Source: Frankiaceae bacterium
Lineage (GTDB): Bacteria; Actinomycetota; Actinomycetes; JAFAQI01
Assembly: GCA_030840615.1 (NCBI GenBank)
Contig: JAVEEE010000304.1
Location: 1 to 7,886, forward strand
DNA: 7,886 nucleotides
Reading direction: 5' to 3'
Shown: in pieces, positions 1 through 5,418 of the stretch
How the letters are laid out: each line of letters opens with the position of its first letter
Numbering within the stretch: the stretch's first letter is position 1
Notes under the pieces: generated by a model
What the model was told of the DNA's origin: nothing
The model's input: the letters and a program-made list of their open reading frames with translations, nothing else
Databases searched by the model: none
Program-made: the position numbers and the translations under genes

Positions 1-834
1 GATCCGCCGGTCGACCGGCCACGGCCAGATCCACGGCCGGTGCGAGATGATCTCGTCGTGGTAGAAGCCGATCGCCTTCTCGAGCCAGGAGAACGGGTCC
101 CCGGTCGGCGACCGTAGCGGCATCTCCGACGCGTTGTTGGTCGTCAGCACGAGGACGCCGCCGGGTCGCAGCACCCGGGCGATCTCCCACACGGCGAGCT
201 CGGGGCGCAGCAGGTGCTCGATCACCTCGGTCATGACGACGACGTCGAACAGGTTGTCGCGGAACGGCAGGTGCTCTCCGTCACCGCGCACGAAACGACG
301 CTTGATGGTCAGCGGCGGCCCGTTGCGCAACTTGTCGGCGGCCCACTCGATGTGGTGCCCGCCGTAGTCGAGCCCGACGTAGTCCAGCGGCAGGTCACCG
401 AGCTTGTCCGCGACGAGCGCAGCGCCGCAACCGACGTCGAGAACGGCGCCGTTGGGCGGAACGTGCCGGCGCACCATGTCGGCGACGAGGTCGTAACGCA
501 TCTGGTGGCGGTGTGCGTGGTACTCACCCCAGATGTCCAGCTCCTCCTCCAGCGTCGGCACGCACTCGTTGTAGTGCCGGCTGAACGTCTCCAGGTTGGC
601 GGTGCGCAGCAGCTCGCGCTCCCGCTCAGTCGTCGCGATGCCGTGACGTCGGTAGCGCGAGTAGGCCCCACCCCACACACCGACGAGAACCGCGGCGGCA
701 AGTGCGCGTTGCGTCTTGGATGCCCCGGGGCGCAATGCCGCAGCAGCCAAGGCAGGCGGTGCGGTCCATCGGGCGACACGCAGAGGATGAGGAGCCACCG
801 CGGCATTATGAAGGCCGGACTGGTGATGCGACAC
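1..834 (-). CDS. Class I SAM-dependent methyltransferase (UbiE/Methyltransf_11 type), 3' end cut by window edge
   Basis: The frame is open from the left edge to an in-frame TGA at 844-846, giving up to 278 codons; the C-terminus lies outside the window. Counting from GTG 834, motif I (SAM-binding loop) is VLDVGCG at 131-137, the motif II acidic residue is D156 in YVGLDYGG, and an EVIEH motif at 203-207 is followed by the usual LRPGG turn and a strand ending LVLTTNN. These features are diagnostic of a class I Rossmann methyltransferase; the substrate cannot be read from the sequence. A hydrophobic stretch at about 44-58 (ALAAAVLVGVWGGAY) followed by SRYRR suggests one N-terminal membrane anchor with a cytoplasmic catalytic domain. 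The start is uncertain: GTG 834, GTG 798, and TTG 750 or 735 are in frame and none has a clear ribosome binding site. It lies 28 bases or more downstream of the GH16 gene on the same strand and is probably co-transcribed. A role in methylating the polysaccharide or a lipid precursor is inference. Confidence 0.88.
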   Translation of the reverse strand, partial: MSHHQSGLHNAAVAPHPLRVARWTAPPALAAAALRPGASKTQRALAAAVLVGVWGGAYSRYRRHGIATTERERELLRTANLETFSRHYNECVPTLEEELDIWGEYHAHRHQMRYDLVADMVRRHVPPNGAVLDVGCGAALVADKLGDLPLDYVGLDYGGHHIEWAADKLRNGPPLTIKRRFVRGDGEHLPFRDNLFDVVVMTEVIEHLLRPELAVWEIARVLRPGGVLVLTTNNASEMPLRSPTGDPFSWLEKAIGFYHDEIISHRPWIWPWPVDRRI

Positions 835-862
835 CGGCGGGCGTCATCGACACCCGAATGGT

Positions 863-1639
863 TCAGCCGCGCGGCGTGTAGGTGAAGCTGCGGAACACGA
901 CTTCCTGCGCCGACTTGTCGTAGGGCGCATCGCCGTGCTCGAACCACAGGTTCAGGTGCACCTCGGTGCCCGGCTGCGGAGCTCCGGGCAGCGCCTTCGT
1001 CGACCTCCACGAGTGGTAGACGCGGGCGTTGGGCGACGTGCCGACCCGCGCGCGGAAGACGACGGACTTGGGTCCCCAGGTGAACTCGTAGGTCATCGGC
1101 GAGTTACGCGGAACGGTGAACGGCACGAGGTGGCCGGGTCGCTTCCACGGCTGCACAACCCACTGGGCGTTACGTGCCTTCGGGTCGTCCTGCCCCCAGG
1201 GGCTGAGCTCGACGTCGCTCTCCTGACGGCTGGGCCGGACTTCCTTGTTGTAGGTGAACATCCCGATCACGGCCAGCGGGTCGAGCTCGCCCATGGGGGT
1301 GTCGATGACGAAACGGTAGGTCCCGTAGCCGTAGTCGTTCTTGAGCGTGCCGACACCCACTCCGCACCAGTTGAGGCCGCACTTCTTGGCCACCATGTGC
1401 AGGCGGCCGTCGGCATCCGTGAAGACGGTCTGCGGCGTCCCGATCCAGAAGTTGTGGTTGGGGTTCTGCCGGGTCACGGGGCTCTCCCGCGCGGTCCACA
1501 CCTCGTTCTGCCAGATGACGGGCATCACGGAGGTCACGTCGTTCACGGCCGGCACCCCGGGCCGGGCGACAGCCGGGACGGCGGCGGCCGCACCGAGCGC
1601 GAGGCTCAGCGTGAGAACGCATCGGGTTATCCGCGACAT
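863..1639 (-). CDS. Secreted GH16-type glycoside hydrolase (concanavalin A-like glucanase fold)
   Basis: A 258-residue protein with a Sec-type signal peptide: MSRITRCV, a hydrophobic core at 8-22, and a likely cleavage after AVA at 23-25. The mature part reads as a beta-jelly-roll. The key motif is ESDVELSPWG at 140-149. E140-x-D142-x-E144 matches the GH16 catalytic signature E-x-D-x-E, whose first Glu is the nucleophile and last Glu the acid/base in retaining beta-glucanases, galactanases and related enzymes. YGYGTYRFVI at 103-112 and IGMFTYN at 125-131 match strands that normally precede the active-site strand. C87 and C92 could form a disulfide. Length fits a single-domain GH16 enzyme with no carbohydrate-binding module. 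Start ATG 1639 has AGGA 10 bases upstream. It is likely exported and acts on a beta-linked glycan; in this locus it may trim, release or transglycosylate the polymer made by the neighbouring genes (inference). Substrate is not predictable from the sequence. Confidence 0.85.
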   Translation of the reverse strand: MSRITRCVLTLSLALGAAAAVPAVARPGVPAVNDVTSVMPVIWQNEVWTARESPVTRQNPNHNFWIGTPQTVFTDADGRLHMVAKKCGLNWCGVGVGTLKNDYGYGTYRFVIDTPMGELDPLAVIGMFTYNKEVRPSRQESDVELSPWGQDDPKARNAQWVVQPWKRPGHLVPFTVPRNSPMTYEFTWGPKSVVFRARVGTSPNARVYHSWRSTKALPGAPQPGTEVHLNLWFEHGDAPYDKSAQEVVFRSFTYTPRG

Positions 1640-1646
1640 AACCGGC

Positions 1647-1661
1647 CAATCCTAACAATCC
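1647..1661. repeat. Short direct repeat CAATCC-taa-CAATCC upstream of the GH16 gene
   Basis: CAATCC occurs at 1647-1652 and again at 1656-1661, separated by three bases (period 9). Read on the minus strand it is GGATTG-TTA-GGATTG. It overlaps the putative -10/ribosome-binding segment of the GH16 gene. It could be a tandem regulator half-site or chance. Confidence 0.35.
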
Positions 1662-1752
1662 GGAACATGGTCGTCTGGGACGCTGTCGGGAGTGCAACGA
1701 GCGACCCGGGAATTGGTTGCGATTTCGGCATTATCGTCAGCACAAACCTGGT

Positions 1753-1758
1753 GGGAGG
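1753..1758 (+). promoter_or_regulatory. Ribosome binding site GGGAGG for the acyltransferase
   Basis: GGGAGG lies 10 bases before GTG 1769. A GTG at 1751 is in the same frame but is followed by a TGA two codons later, so this site fixes the start at 1769. Confidence 0.6.
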
Positions 1759-1768
1759 GTGACGACGG

Positions 1769-2452
1769 GTGTTGGGACGCACCGCGCGACGCGCGATCGA
1801 CGTGGCCCGGGTCGCCCGGCCCGGCGCGCGCCGGCTCGGCCGGTCTGCCCGACGGCGAAGGTTCGTCGTGCGTGCCAAGGCCGCGGCGAGCTGGGCCGGT
1901 GCCGAGCTCGACATCAGGATTGCCGAGGATGCAGACATCCGGTCGGTCGACCTCGACATCTGGCCGGGCACCCACAGCTCTCTCGTCATCGGCGCGGGGG
2001 CGCGCCTCGGTGACGGCGTGCGGCTGTCACTGCGTGGTGGTCGCCTGGAGATCGGCGCCGGCACCGACGTCCGGCGACACGGCACCTACCACGTCGGTGG
2101 AGCTCTCCTGATCGGATCGGGCTGCGTGCTGTCGACGGGCGTCTGCGTGCACTGCGCCGAGTCCGTGTCGATCGGCGACCTGACCATCGTCGGTGAATAC
2201 ACGACCATCGCCGACTCTGCACACGTGCGCACGGCACCGGGTGCACCGGTCCATCACAGTGTGCGGACTCGCCCCGTCGCGATCGGCAGCAACGTGTGGA
2301 TCGGAGCTCACGCAGTCGTTGCCAGCGGCACCGACGTCGGCGACCAGTGCTTCATCGGAGCCGGAGCCGTTGTCGTGTCGGACGTGCCCGCCGGCTGGCT
2401 GGCCGGAGGTGTCCCGGCGAAGCCGCTGCGTGAGCTCGCCGTCGAAGCGTGA
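1769..2452 (+). CDS. Left-handed beta-helix (hexapeptide-repeat) O-acyl/acetyltransferase
   Basis: A 227-residue protein starting at GTG 1769. Two blocks of hexapeptide repeats are visible: about 72-150 (for example VIGAGARLGDGV, EIGAGTDV, LIGSGCVL, SIGDLTIVGEYTTIADS) and 169-205 (PVAIGSNVWIGAHAVV, GDQCFIGAGAVVVSDV). The block ends in the family cap AGGVPAKPLRE at 212-222. This layout is that of WcaF/LacA/CysE-type acetyltransferases, which are trimers that move acetyl from acetyl-CoA to a hydroxyl or amine. The loop between the blocks has D149-x-x-H152 where relatives carry their catalytic His, so H152 is the likely base; H162 and H163 are alternatives. The first 36 residues are strongly basic, with Arg clusters near 21-36, and lie outside the repeat fold. 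The stop overlaps the next start by 4 bases, so it is translationally coupled to the GT4 gene. Acetylation of the polysaccharide or its precursor is the likely role (inference). Confidence 0.88.
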   Translation: MLGRTARRAIDVARVARPGARRLGRSARRRRFVVRAKAAASWAGAELDIRIAEDADIRSVDLDIWPGTHSSLVIGAGARLGDGVRLSLRGGRLEIGAGTDVRRHGTYHVGGALLIGSGCVLSTGVCVHCAESVSIGDLTIVGEYTTIADSAHVRTAPGAPVHHSVRTRPVAIGSNVWIGAHAVVASGTDVGDQCFIGAGAVVVSDVPAGWLAGGVPAKPLRELAVEA

Positions 2453-3534
2453 GGGTCCTGCACTACGTCGAGCACTGGCTCGATCTCTCCGCCGGCTTCG
2501 TGCACGCGCACGTCTCGCGCTCCGCGCATCGTCCGGTGGTGGTGTCGCACAACGCGATCGAGAATCGCGCGACGTTTCCGCAACGGCCGATCGTGCGGCT
2601 CGACCCGTTCGCGCGTCGTATTCCCCCGCATCGTTGGTCGCGCGACCGCACCCGCCTGCTGCAGATCGTCGCGGCCGGCTATCGGACCCGCATCGTGCAC
2701 GTGCATTTCGGTTTCGTCGTAGGCGACGTGCTCGACGCCGTACGCCGACGTGACCTGCCGCTGGTGCTCTCGCTGCACGGAAGCGACGCCACCTCGTTGC
2801 CGCAGCGGCAACCGGGGCACTACGACGAGGCGCGCGAGCTCGTCAGCGCCGTGATCGTGCCGTCGCAGTTCCTCGCCGGCGTGGCGAGAGAGCTCGGTTT
2901 CCCGGCTGACCGCATCCACGTGATCCCGGCCGGCATCGACACCACGTTCTTCACGCCGTCACCGCTGCCCGAGCACCCGACGGTGACGTTCGTCGGACGG
3001 CTCGTCGAGAAGAAGGGCCTCGACGTCCTGATGGAGGCGTGGCCGACCGTGTGCGCCGCCGTCGCGGACGCGCGGCTCGTTCTCGTGGGTGCCGGCCCGT
3101 TGGCCTCGGCGATCCCCGCCGACGACCCGTCGGTCCGTCACCTCACGCCGCAGGCCGCTCGACGTGGCGACCAGGTCCGCGACGCGATCCGGGACGCGCG
3201 GGTGGTCGTCAGCCCGAGCCGCACCGCCGTGTCCGGCGACGCCGAGAGCCTGCTGCTGGTCAACCTCGAAGCCCAGGCCAGTGGCCGGCCGGTCGTGACG
3301 ACGCGGCACGGCGGCATCCCGGAGTTCGTCGCGGAGAACGCGTCCGCGCTGATCGTCCCCGAGGGCGACGCGCCGGCTCTGGCCGACGCGTTGGTCCGGG
3401 TGCTCACCGACCGGCCGCTGGCGCAGCGGTTGGCTCAGGCCGGGCCGGCGGTGGCAGCGCGGTTCGACGTGCGCGACTGCGTGCGACGGGTCGACGAGGT
3501 CTACGAAGCGTTGCGCCCGCTGCGCCGGCCGTAG
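2449..3534 (+). CDS. Family 4 glycosyltransferase (GT-B fold, WcaL/AmsK-like)
   Basis: A 361-residue cytosolic protein with start GTG 2449 inside the GTGA junction with the acyltransferase. There is no separate strong ribosome binding site, so coupling is likely. The N-terminal Rossmann half contains HVHFG at 84-88 and SLHGSDATSL at 108-117, the loop common in WcaL-like enzymes. The C-terminal half opens with VTFVGRLVEKKGLDVL at 179-194, whose R184 and K189 contact the donor phosphate in GT4 enzymes, then LVLVGAGP at 210-217. The E-x7-E motif is E266 and E274 in AESLLLVNLEAQASGRPVV, followed by TTRHGGIPEFV at 284-294. These features are diagnostic of a retaining GT4 using a nucleotide sugar donor; donor and acceptor are not predictable. 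Length is normal for the family. Its last 34 bases overlap the 3' end of the convergent GT2 gene. Probable role: adding a sugar to the lipid-linked repeat unit. Confidence 0.92.
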   Translation: MRVLHYVEHWLDLSAGFVHAHVSRSAHRPVVVSHNAIENRATFPQRPIVRLDPFARRIPPHRWSRDRTRLLQIVAAGYRTRIVHVHFGFVVGDVLDAVRRRDLPLVLSLHGSDATSLPQRQPGHYDEARELVSAVIVPSQFLAGVARELGFPADRIHVIPAGIDTTFFTPSPLPEHPTVTFVGRLVEKKGLDVLMEAWPTVCAAVADARLVLVGAGPLASAIPADDPSVRHLTPQAARRGDQVRDAIRDARVVVSPSRTAVSGDAESLLLVNLEAQASGRPVVTTRHGGIPEFVAENASALIVPEGDAPALADALVRVLTDRPLAQRLAQAGPAVAARFDVRDCVRRVDEVYEALRPLRRP

Positions 3535-4430
3535 TGGCTGTCCCGCACCGGCGTGACCAGGCCGGCGACGAAGCCGACCGCGATGCCGCCGAGGCGTGCC
3601 ACGGTGACGGTGGACAGGAAGCGGTCGCGTTTGCGCGCGTGCAGCCATAGCTGCGTCAGCCCCCACGCCCACAGGTACTCCCGCGTGACGAGTGCAAACC
3701 GGCGCAACCGACCCGACTTGAGCAGCTTGGCCAGCCGGGCACCGCGCCCCCGGCCGTAGGTGTAGTCCAGCCGGATGATCGTGCGCTGCCGACTGCGCCA
3801 CTGGTCGTGCCAGCCGAATGCGGCCGGCTCGTAGCGACCGGTCCATCCGGCCGCGAACAACCGGTCGAAGAGGTCGGCCTCCTCGCTGCCCCCGAACCGC
3901 GCTCCGGCGCCGAGCATCTCGTCGAACCCGCCGATCGCCGTCATGGCCGACCGGCGCACGGCCATGCTCGCCGCGTGTCCGAGCAGGCCGGTGGTGCGGT
4001 CGTCGTACGCCGCGGGGTCGGGCCGGTCGAGGATCGAGACCGCGAGCCCCAGCGTCTCCTGGTCCGGCGGAACCTCGAGGCGGCCGGCGACAAAGCCGAT
4101 GCACCGGTCGAGCTCGAGTGCGGCGACGAGCGCGTCGGCCCAGCCCGCGTCGACCCACACGTCGTCGTCGCAGAACGCGACGAAGTCGTGGCGGGCCGCC
4201 TGCCAGCCGAGGTTGCGAGCCACGCTGGCACCGGGCCGATCACTGCGAACGACGTTCGCGTCGTGCTGGTGCGCAACGTGCTCGATCGCCGCGGCGTCCG
4301 TCGACGCCGAGTCGACGACGATCAGCTCGTCGTCGCCGGCGAGGGCCGAAGCGAGGCTTGCGAGGGCGCGGTCGAGCATGCCCGGCCGGTCACGCGTCGG
4401 CACCACGACCGACAGCGGCGGACGGGTCAC
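3501..4430 (-). CDS. Family 2 glycosyltransferase (GT-A fold), second copy of a tandem pair
   Basis: A 309-residue protein from GTG 4430. A longer reading from ATG 4556 is possible but would bury 42 non-conserved residues inside the upstream gene. GTG 4430 has GGAGG 5 bases before it, forms a GTGA overlap with the upstream stop, and lines the protein up with its paralogue. N-terminal GT-A motifs are PLSVVVPTRDRP at 5-16 and IVVDSAS at 37-43 (D40 for the nucleotide). RPGASVARNLGW at 65-76 is followed by the metal-binding D88-D89-D90 in FCDDDVWVD. The acceptor half has GHAASMAVRR (151-160), E184-x-D186 in SEEADLFDR (candidate base region) and GWTGRYEP (195-202). The C-terminal part after 245 has hydrophobic or amphipathic stretches (YLWAWGLTQLWL, GGIAVGFVAGLV) that may touch the membrane. 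Both donor and acceptor are unknown. It is about as long as its neighbour and appears intact, so it is probably active on a different or adjacent linkage (inference). Confidence 0.9.
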   Translation of the reverse strand: MTRPPLSVVVPTRDRPGMLDRALASLASALAGDDELIVVDSASTDAAAIEHVAHQHDANVVRSDRPGASVARNLGWQAARHDFVAFCDDDVWVDAGWADALVAALELDRCIGFVAGRLEVPPDQETLGLAVSILDRPDPAAYDDRTTGLLGHAASMAVRRSAMTAIGGFDEMLGAGARFGGSEEADLFDRLFAAGWTGRYEPAAFGWHDQWRSRQRTIIRLDYTYGRGRGARLAKLLKSGRLRRFALVTREYLWAWGLTQLWLHARKRDRFLSTVTVARLGGIAVGFVAGLVTPVRDSHYGRRSGRNAS

Positions 4431-5353
4431 CCGCCCCTCCGCGGCCGGTAGTGGCCGGCCTCGACCGGCGTCGCAAGCCCCCTCATGAGCCCGATCGCGT
4501 TGGCCGCGACGCGGTAGATCGTCGCCTTGGCGAGCCGCCGGTCGCCGTTGCGCCACTGCGTCAGCGCAATCGCGATGCCCCAGTGCCAGAACGCGTTTGC
4601 GGCGACGAGACGGGCGCGATGGCGGTCCGAGCGCACCAGCTTGGCGATGCGCGCGCCGTTGCCCATGCCGTAGTTGAAGTCGAGCTGGACGATCTCATCC
4701 ATGTCGCGCCACTGCTCGTGGAAGGCGAGAGCCGACGGCTCGTAACGACCCGTCCACCCGGTCGCGAGGATGCGGTCGAACAAGTCGACCTCCGGAGCGC
4801 TGCGGAAATGGCCACCCGCACCCATGGCCTCGTCCCACCCGTCGACACGGTCGAGCACCTCACGTCGGGTGGCCATGCTCGCGCCGTGGCCGAGGTTGAC
4901 GACGCTGCGGCGGTCGAACACCTGCGGCTCCTGCTCGCGTTTGAGAGCGATCTCGCGCCGCGGGAACGGCTGACCCGGGGGGACGTCGATGCGTCCGGTG
5001 ACGAACCCGGCCTCCGGGTGTCGCTCCGTCGCGTCGGCAAACGCCTGCGCCCAGCCGGCGTCGACGACCACGTCGTCGTCGGTGAACAGCACGACGTCGT
5101 GCCGGCTCGCGCGCCAGCCGAGGTTGCGGGCGCGGTTGACCCCTGGCCGCTCCGCCCGGACCAACCGATCGGCGTAACGGTGCGCGACAGCGGCCACCTC
5201 GTCACGCCGCACCGAGGCCGAGTCGACGACGACGAGCTCGTCCCCGTCCCGCAACGCCGCCCGCACGCTGGCCAGACATCGGGCCAGCTGCTCGGGACGG
5301 TCGCGCGAGGCGACGACCACGGACACGGGCGGCACGAGGCGAAAGCATCGCAT
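4427..5353 (-). CDS. Family 2 glycosyltransferase (GT-A fold), first copy of a tandem pair
   Basis: A 308-residue protein from ATG 5353, with GAAGG 9 bases upstream. GTG 5335 is in frame and would give an N-terminus closer to the paralogue, but it has no ribosome binding site. Motifs in order: PVSVVVASRDRP at 9-20, LVVVDSAS at 40-47 (D44), RPGVNRARNLGW at 69-80, metal-binding D92-D93-D94 in FTDDDVVVDAGW, GRIDVPPGQ at 120-128, LGHGASMATRRE at 154-165, E188-x-D190 in PEVDLFDR, GWTGRYEP at 199-206 and FHEQWR at 211-216. This is a complete GT2 catalytic domain that transfers sugar from a nucleotide donor in the cytosol. The C-terminal part (FWHWGIAIALTQW, AIGLMRGLATPV) may associate with the membrane. 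It is the first gene of a two-gene minus-strand operon and is divergent from the Wzz-like gene across 65 bases. The downstream GT2 gene shares nearly every motif with it, indicating a tandem duplication followed by divergence. Confidence 0.92.
   Translation of the reverse strand: MRCFRLVPPVSVVVASRDRPEQLARCLASVRAALRDGDELVVVDSASVRRDEVAAVAHRYADRLVRAERPGVNRARNLGWRASRHDVVLFTDDDVVVDAGWAQAFADATERHPEAGFVTGRIDVPPGQPFPRREIALKREQEPQVFDRRSVVNLGHGASMATRREVLDRVDGWDEAMGAGGHFRSAPEVDLFDRILATGWTGRYEPSALAFHEQWRDMDEIVQLDFNYGMGNGARIAKLVRSDRHRARLVAANAFWHWGIAIALTQWRNGDRRLAKATIYRVAANAIGLMRGLATPVEAGHYRPRRGG
4436..4440 (-). promoter_or_regulatory. Ribosome binding site GGAGG that sets the start of the second GT2 gene
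   Basis: Read on the minus strand, GGAGG ends 5 bases before GTG 4430. It lies inside the last codons of the upstream GT2 gene. It supports GTG 4430 over ATG 4556 as the start and suggests re-initiation at the GTGA junction. Confidence 0.6.
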
Positions 5354-5376
5354 GGCGGGGTGCCTTCAAGCCTTTT

Positions 5377-5388
5377 GCAAGACCTTGC
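5377..5388. repeat. Perfect short inverted repeat GCAAG-ac-CTTGC in the divergent spacer
   Basis: The 5-base arms are perfect complements around a 2-base centre, and the repeat sits between two divergent starts, where an operator would be expected. A looser copy of its left half (CAAGCCTT at 5368-5375, compared with CAAGACCTT at 5378-5386) precedes it. Too short to be a terminator. Could be a regulator site or chance. Confidence 0.35.
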
Positions 5389-5407
5389 GCTGGTACCGTC
5401 AGGCGCC

Positions 5408-5412
5408 GGAGG
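5408..5412 (+). promoter_or_regulatory. Ribosome binding site GGAGG for the Wzz-like gene
   Basis: GGAGG ends 6 bases before ATG 5419. It fixes this start and gives the full-length protein including its unusual N-terminal tail. Confidence 0.65.
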
Positions 5413-5418
5413 TGAGGG

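Larger units (their letters stand above)
1640..1768. promoter_or_regulatory. Divergent intergenic region between GH16 and acyltransferase genes
   Basis: This 129-base gap separates two diverging genes, so promoters for both must lie here or inside the flanking genes. It is less GC-rich than the coding DNA. For the minus-strand GH16 gene, TAGGAT (1654-1649) fits the actinobacterial -10 pattern TAnnnT and ends 9 bases before the ATG, so transcription could start at or close to the start codon. The same bases could instead serve as an AGGA ribosome binding site. For the plus strand, TATCGT at 1732-1737 is a candidate -10 with no convincing -35 element at normal spacing. No terminator hairpin was seen. 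Confidence 0.4.
5354..5418. promoter_or_regulatory. Divergent intergenic region between GT2 and Wzz-like genes
   Basis: A 65-base spacer between two diverging operons, with the GT2 ribosome binding site (GAAGG on the minus strand, 5367-5363) at one end and GGAGG (5408-5412) at the other. TACCGT at 5394-5399 fits the TAnnnT -10 pattern for the plus strand; upstream at suitable spacing there is only a T-rich CTTTTG, so the promoter is weakly supported. No -10 for the minus strand stands out. The short gap means both promoters would overlap or share a regulator. Confidence 0.35.

Noticed and set aside
309..1010. A 233-codon minus-strand frame spanning the methyltransferase and GH16 ends
   Set aside because: It is out of frame with the VLDVGCG methyltransferase motif and the GH16 C-terminus, and its own translation shows no domain.
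935..1762. A 275-codon plus-strand frame antisense to the GH16 gene
   Set aside because: No domain or signal; the opposite strand encodes a signal peptide and the GH16 active-site motif.
2959..4158. A 399-codon minus-strand frame across the GT4/GT2 junction
   Set aside because: Arg-rich shadow of the GT4 gene and out of frame with the GT2 gene; no motifs.
4431..4556. N-terminal extension of the second GT2 gene to ATG 4556
   Set aside because: The extra 42 residues overlap the upstream paralogue's coding region and have no counterpart in it; GTG 4430 has a good ribosome binding site and a GTGA junction.
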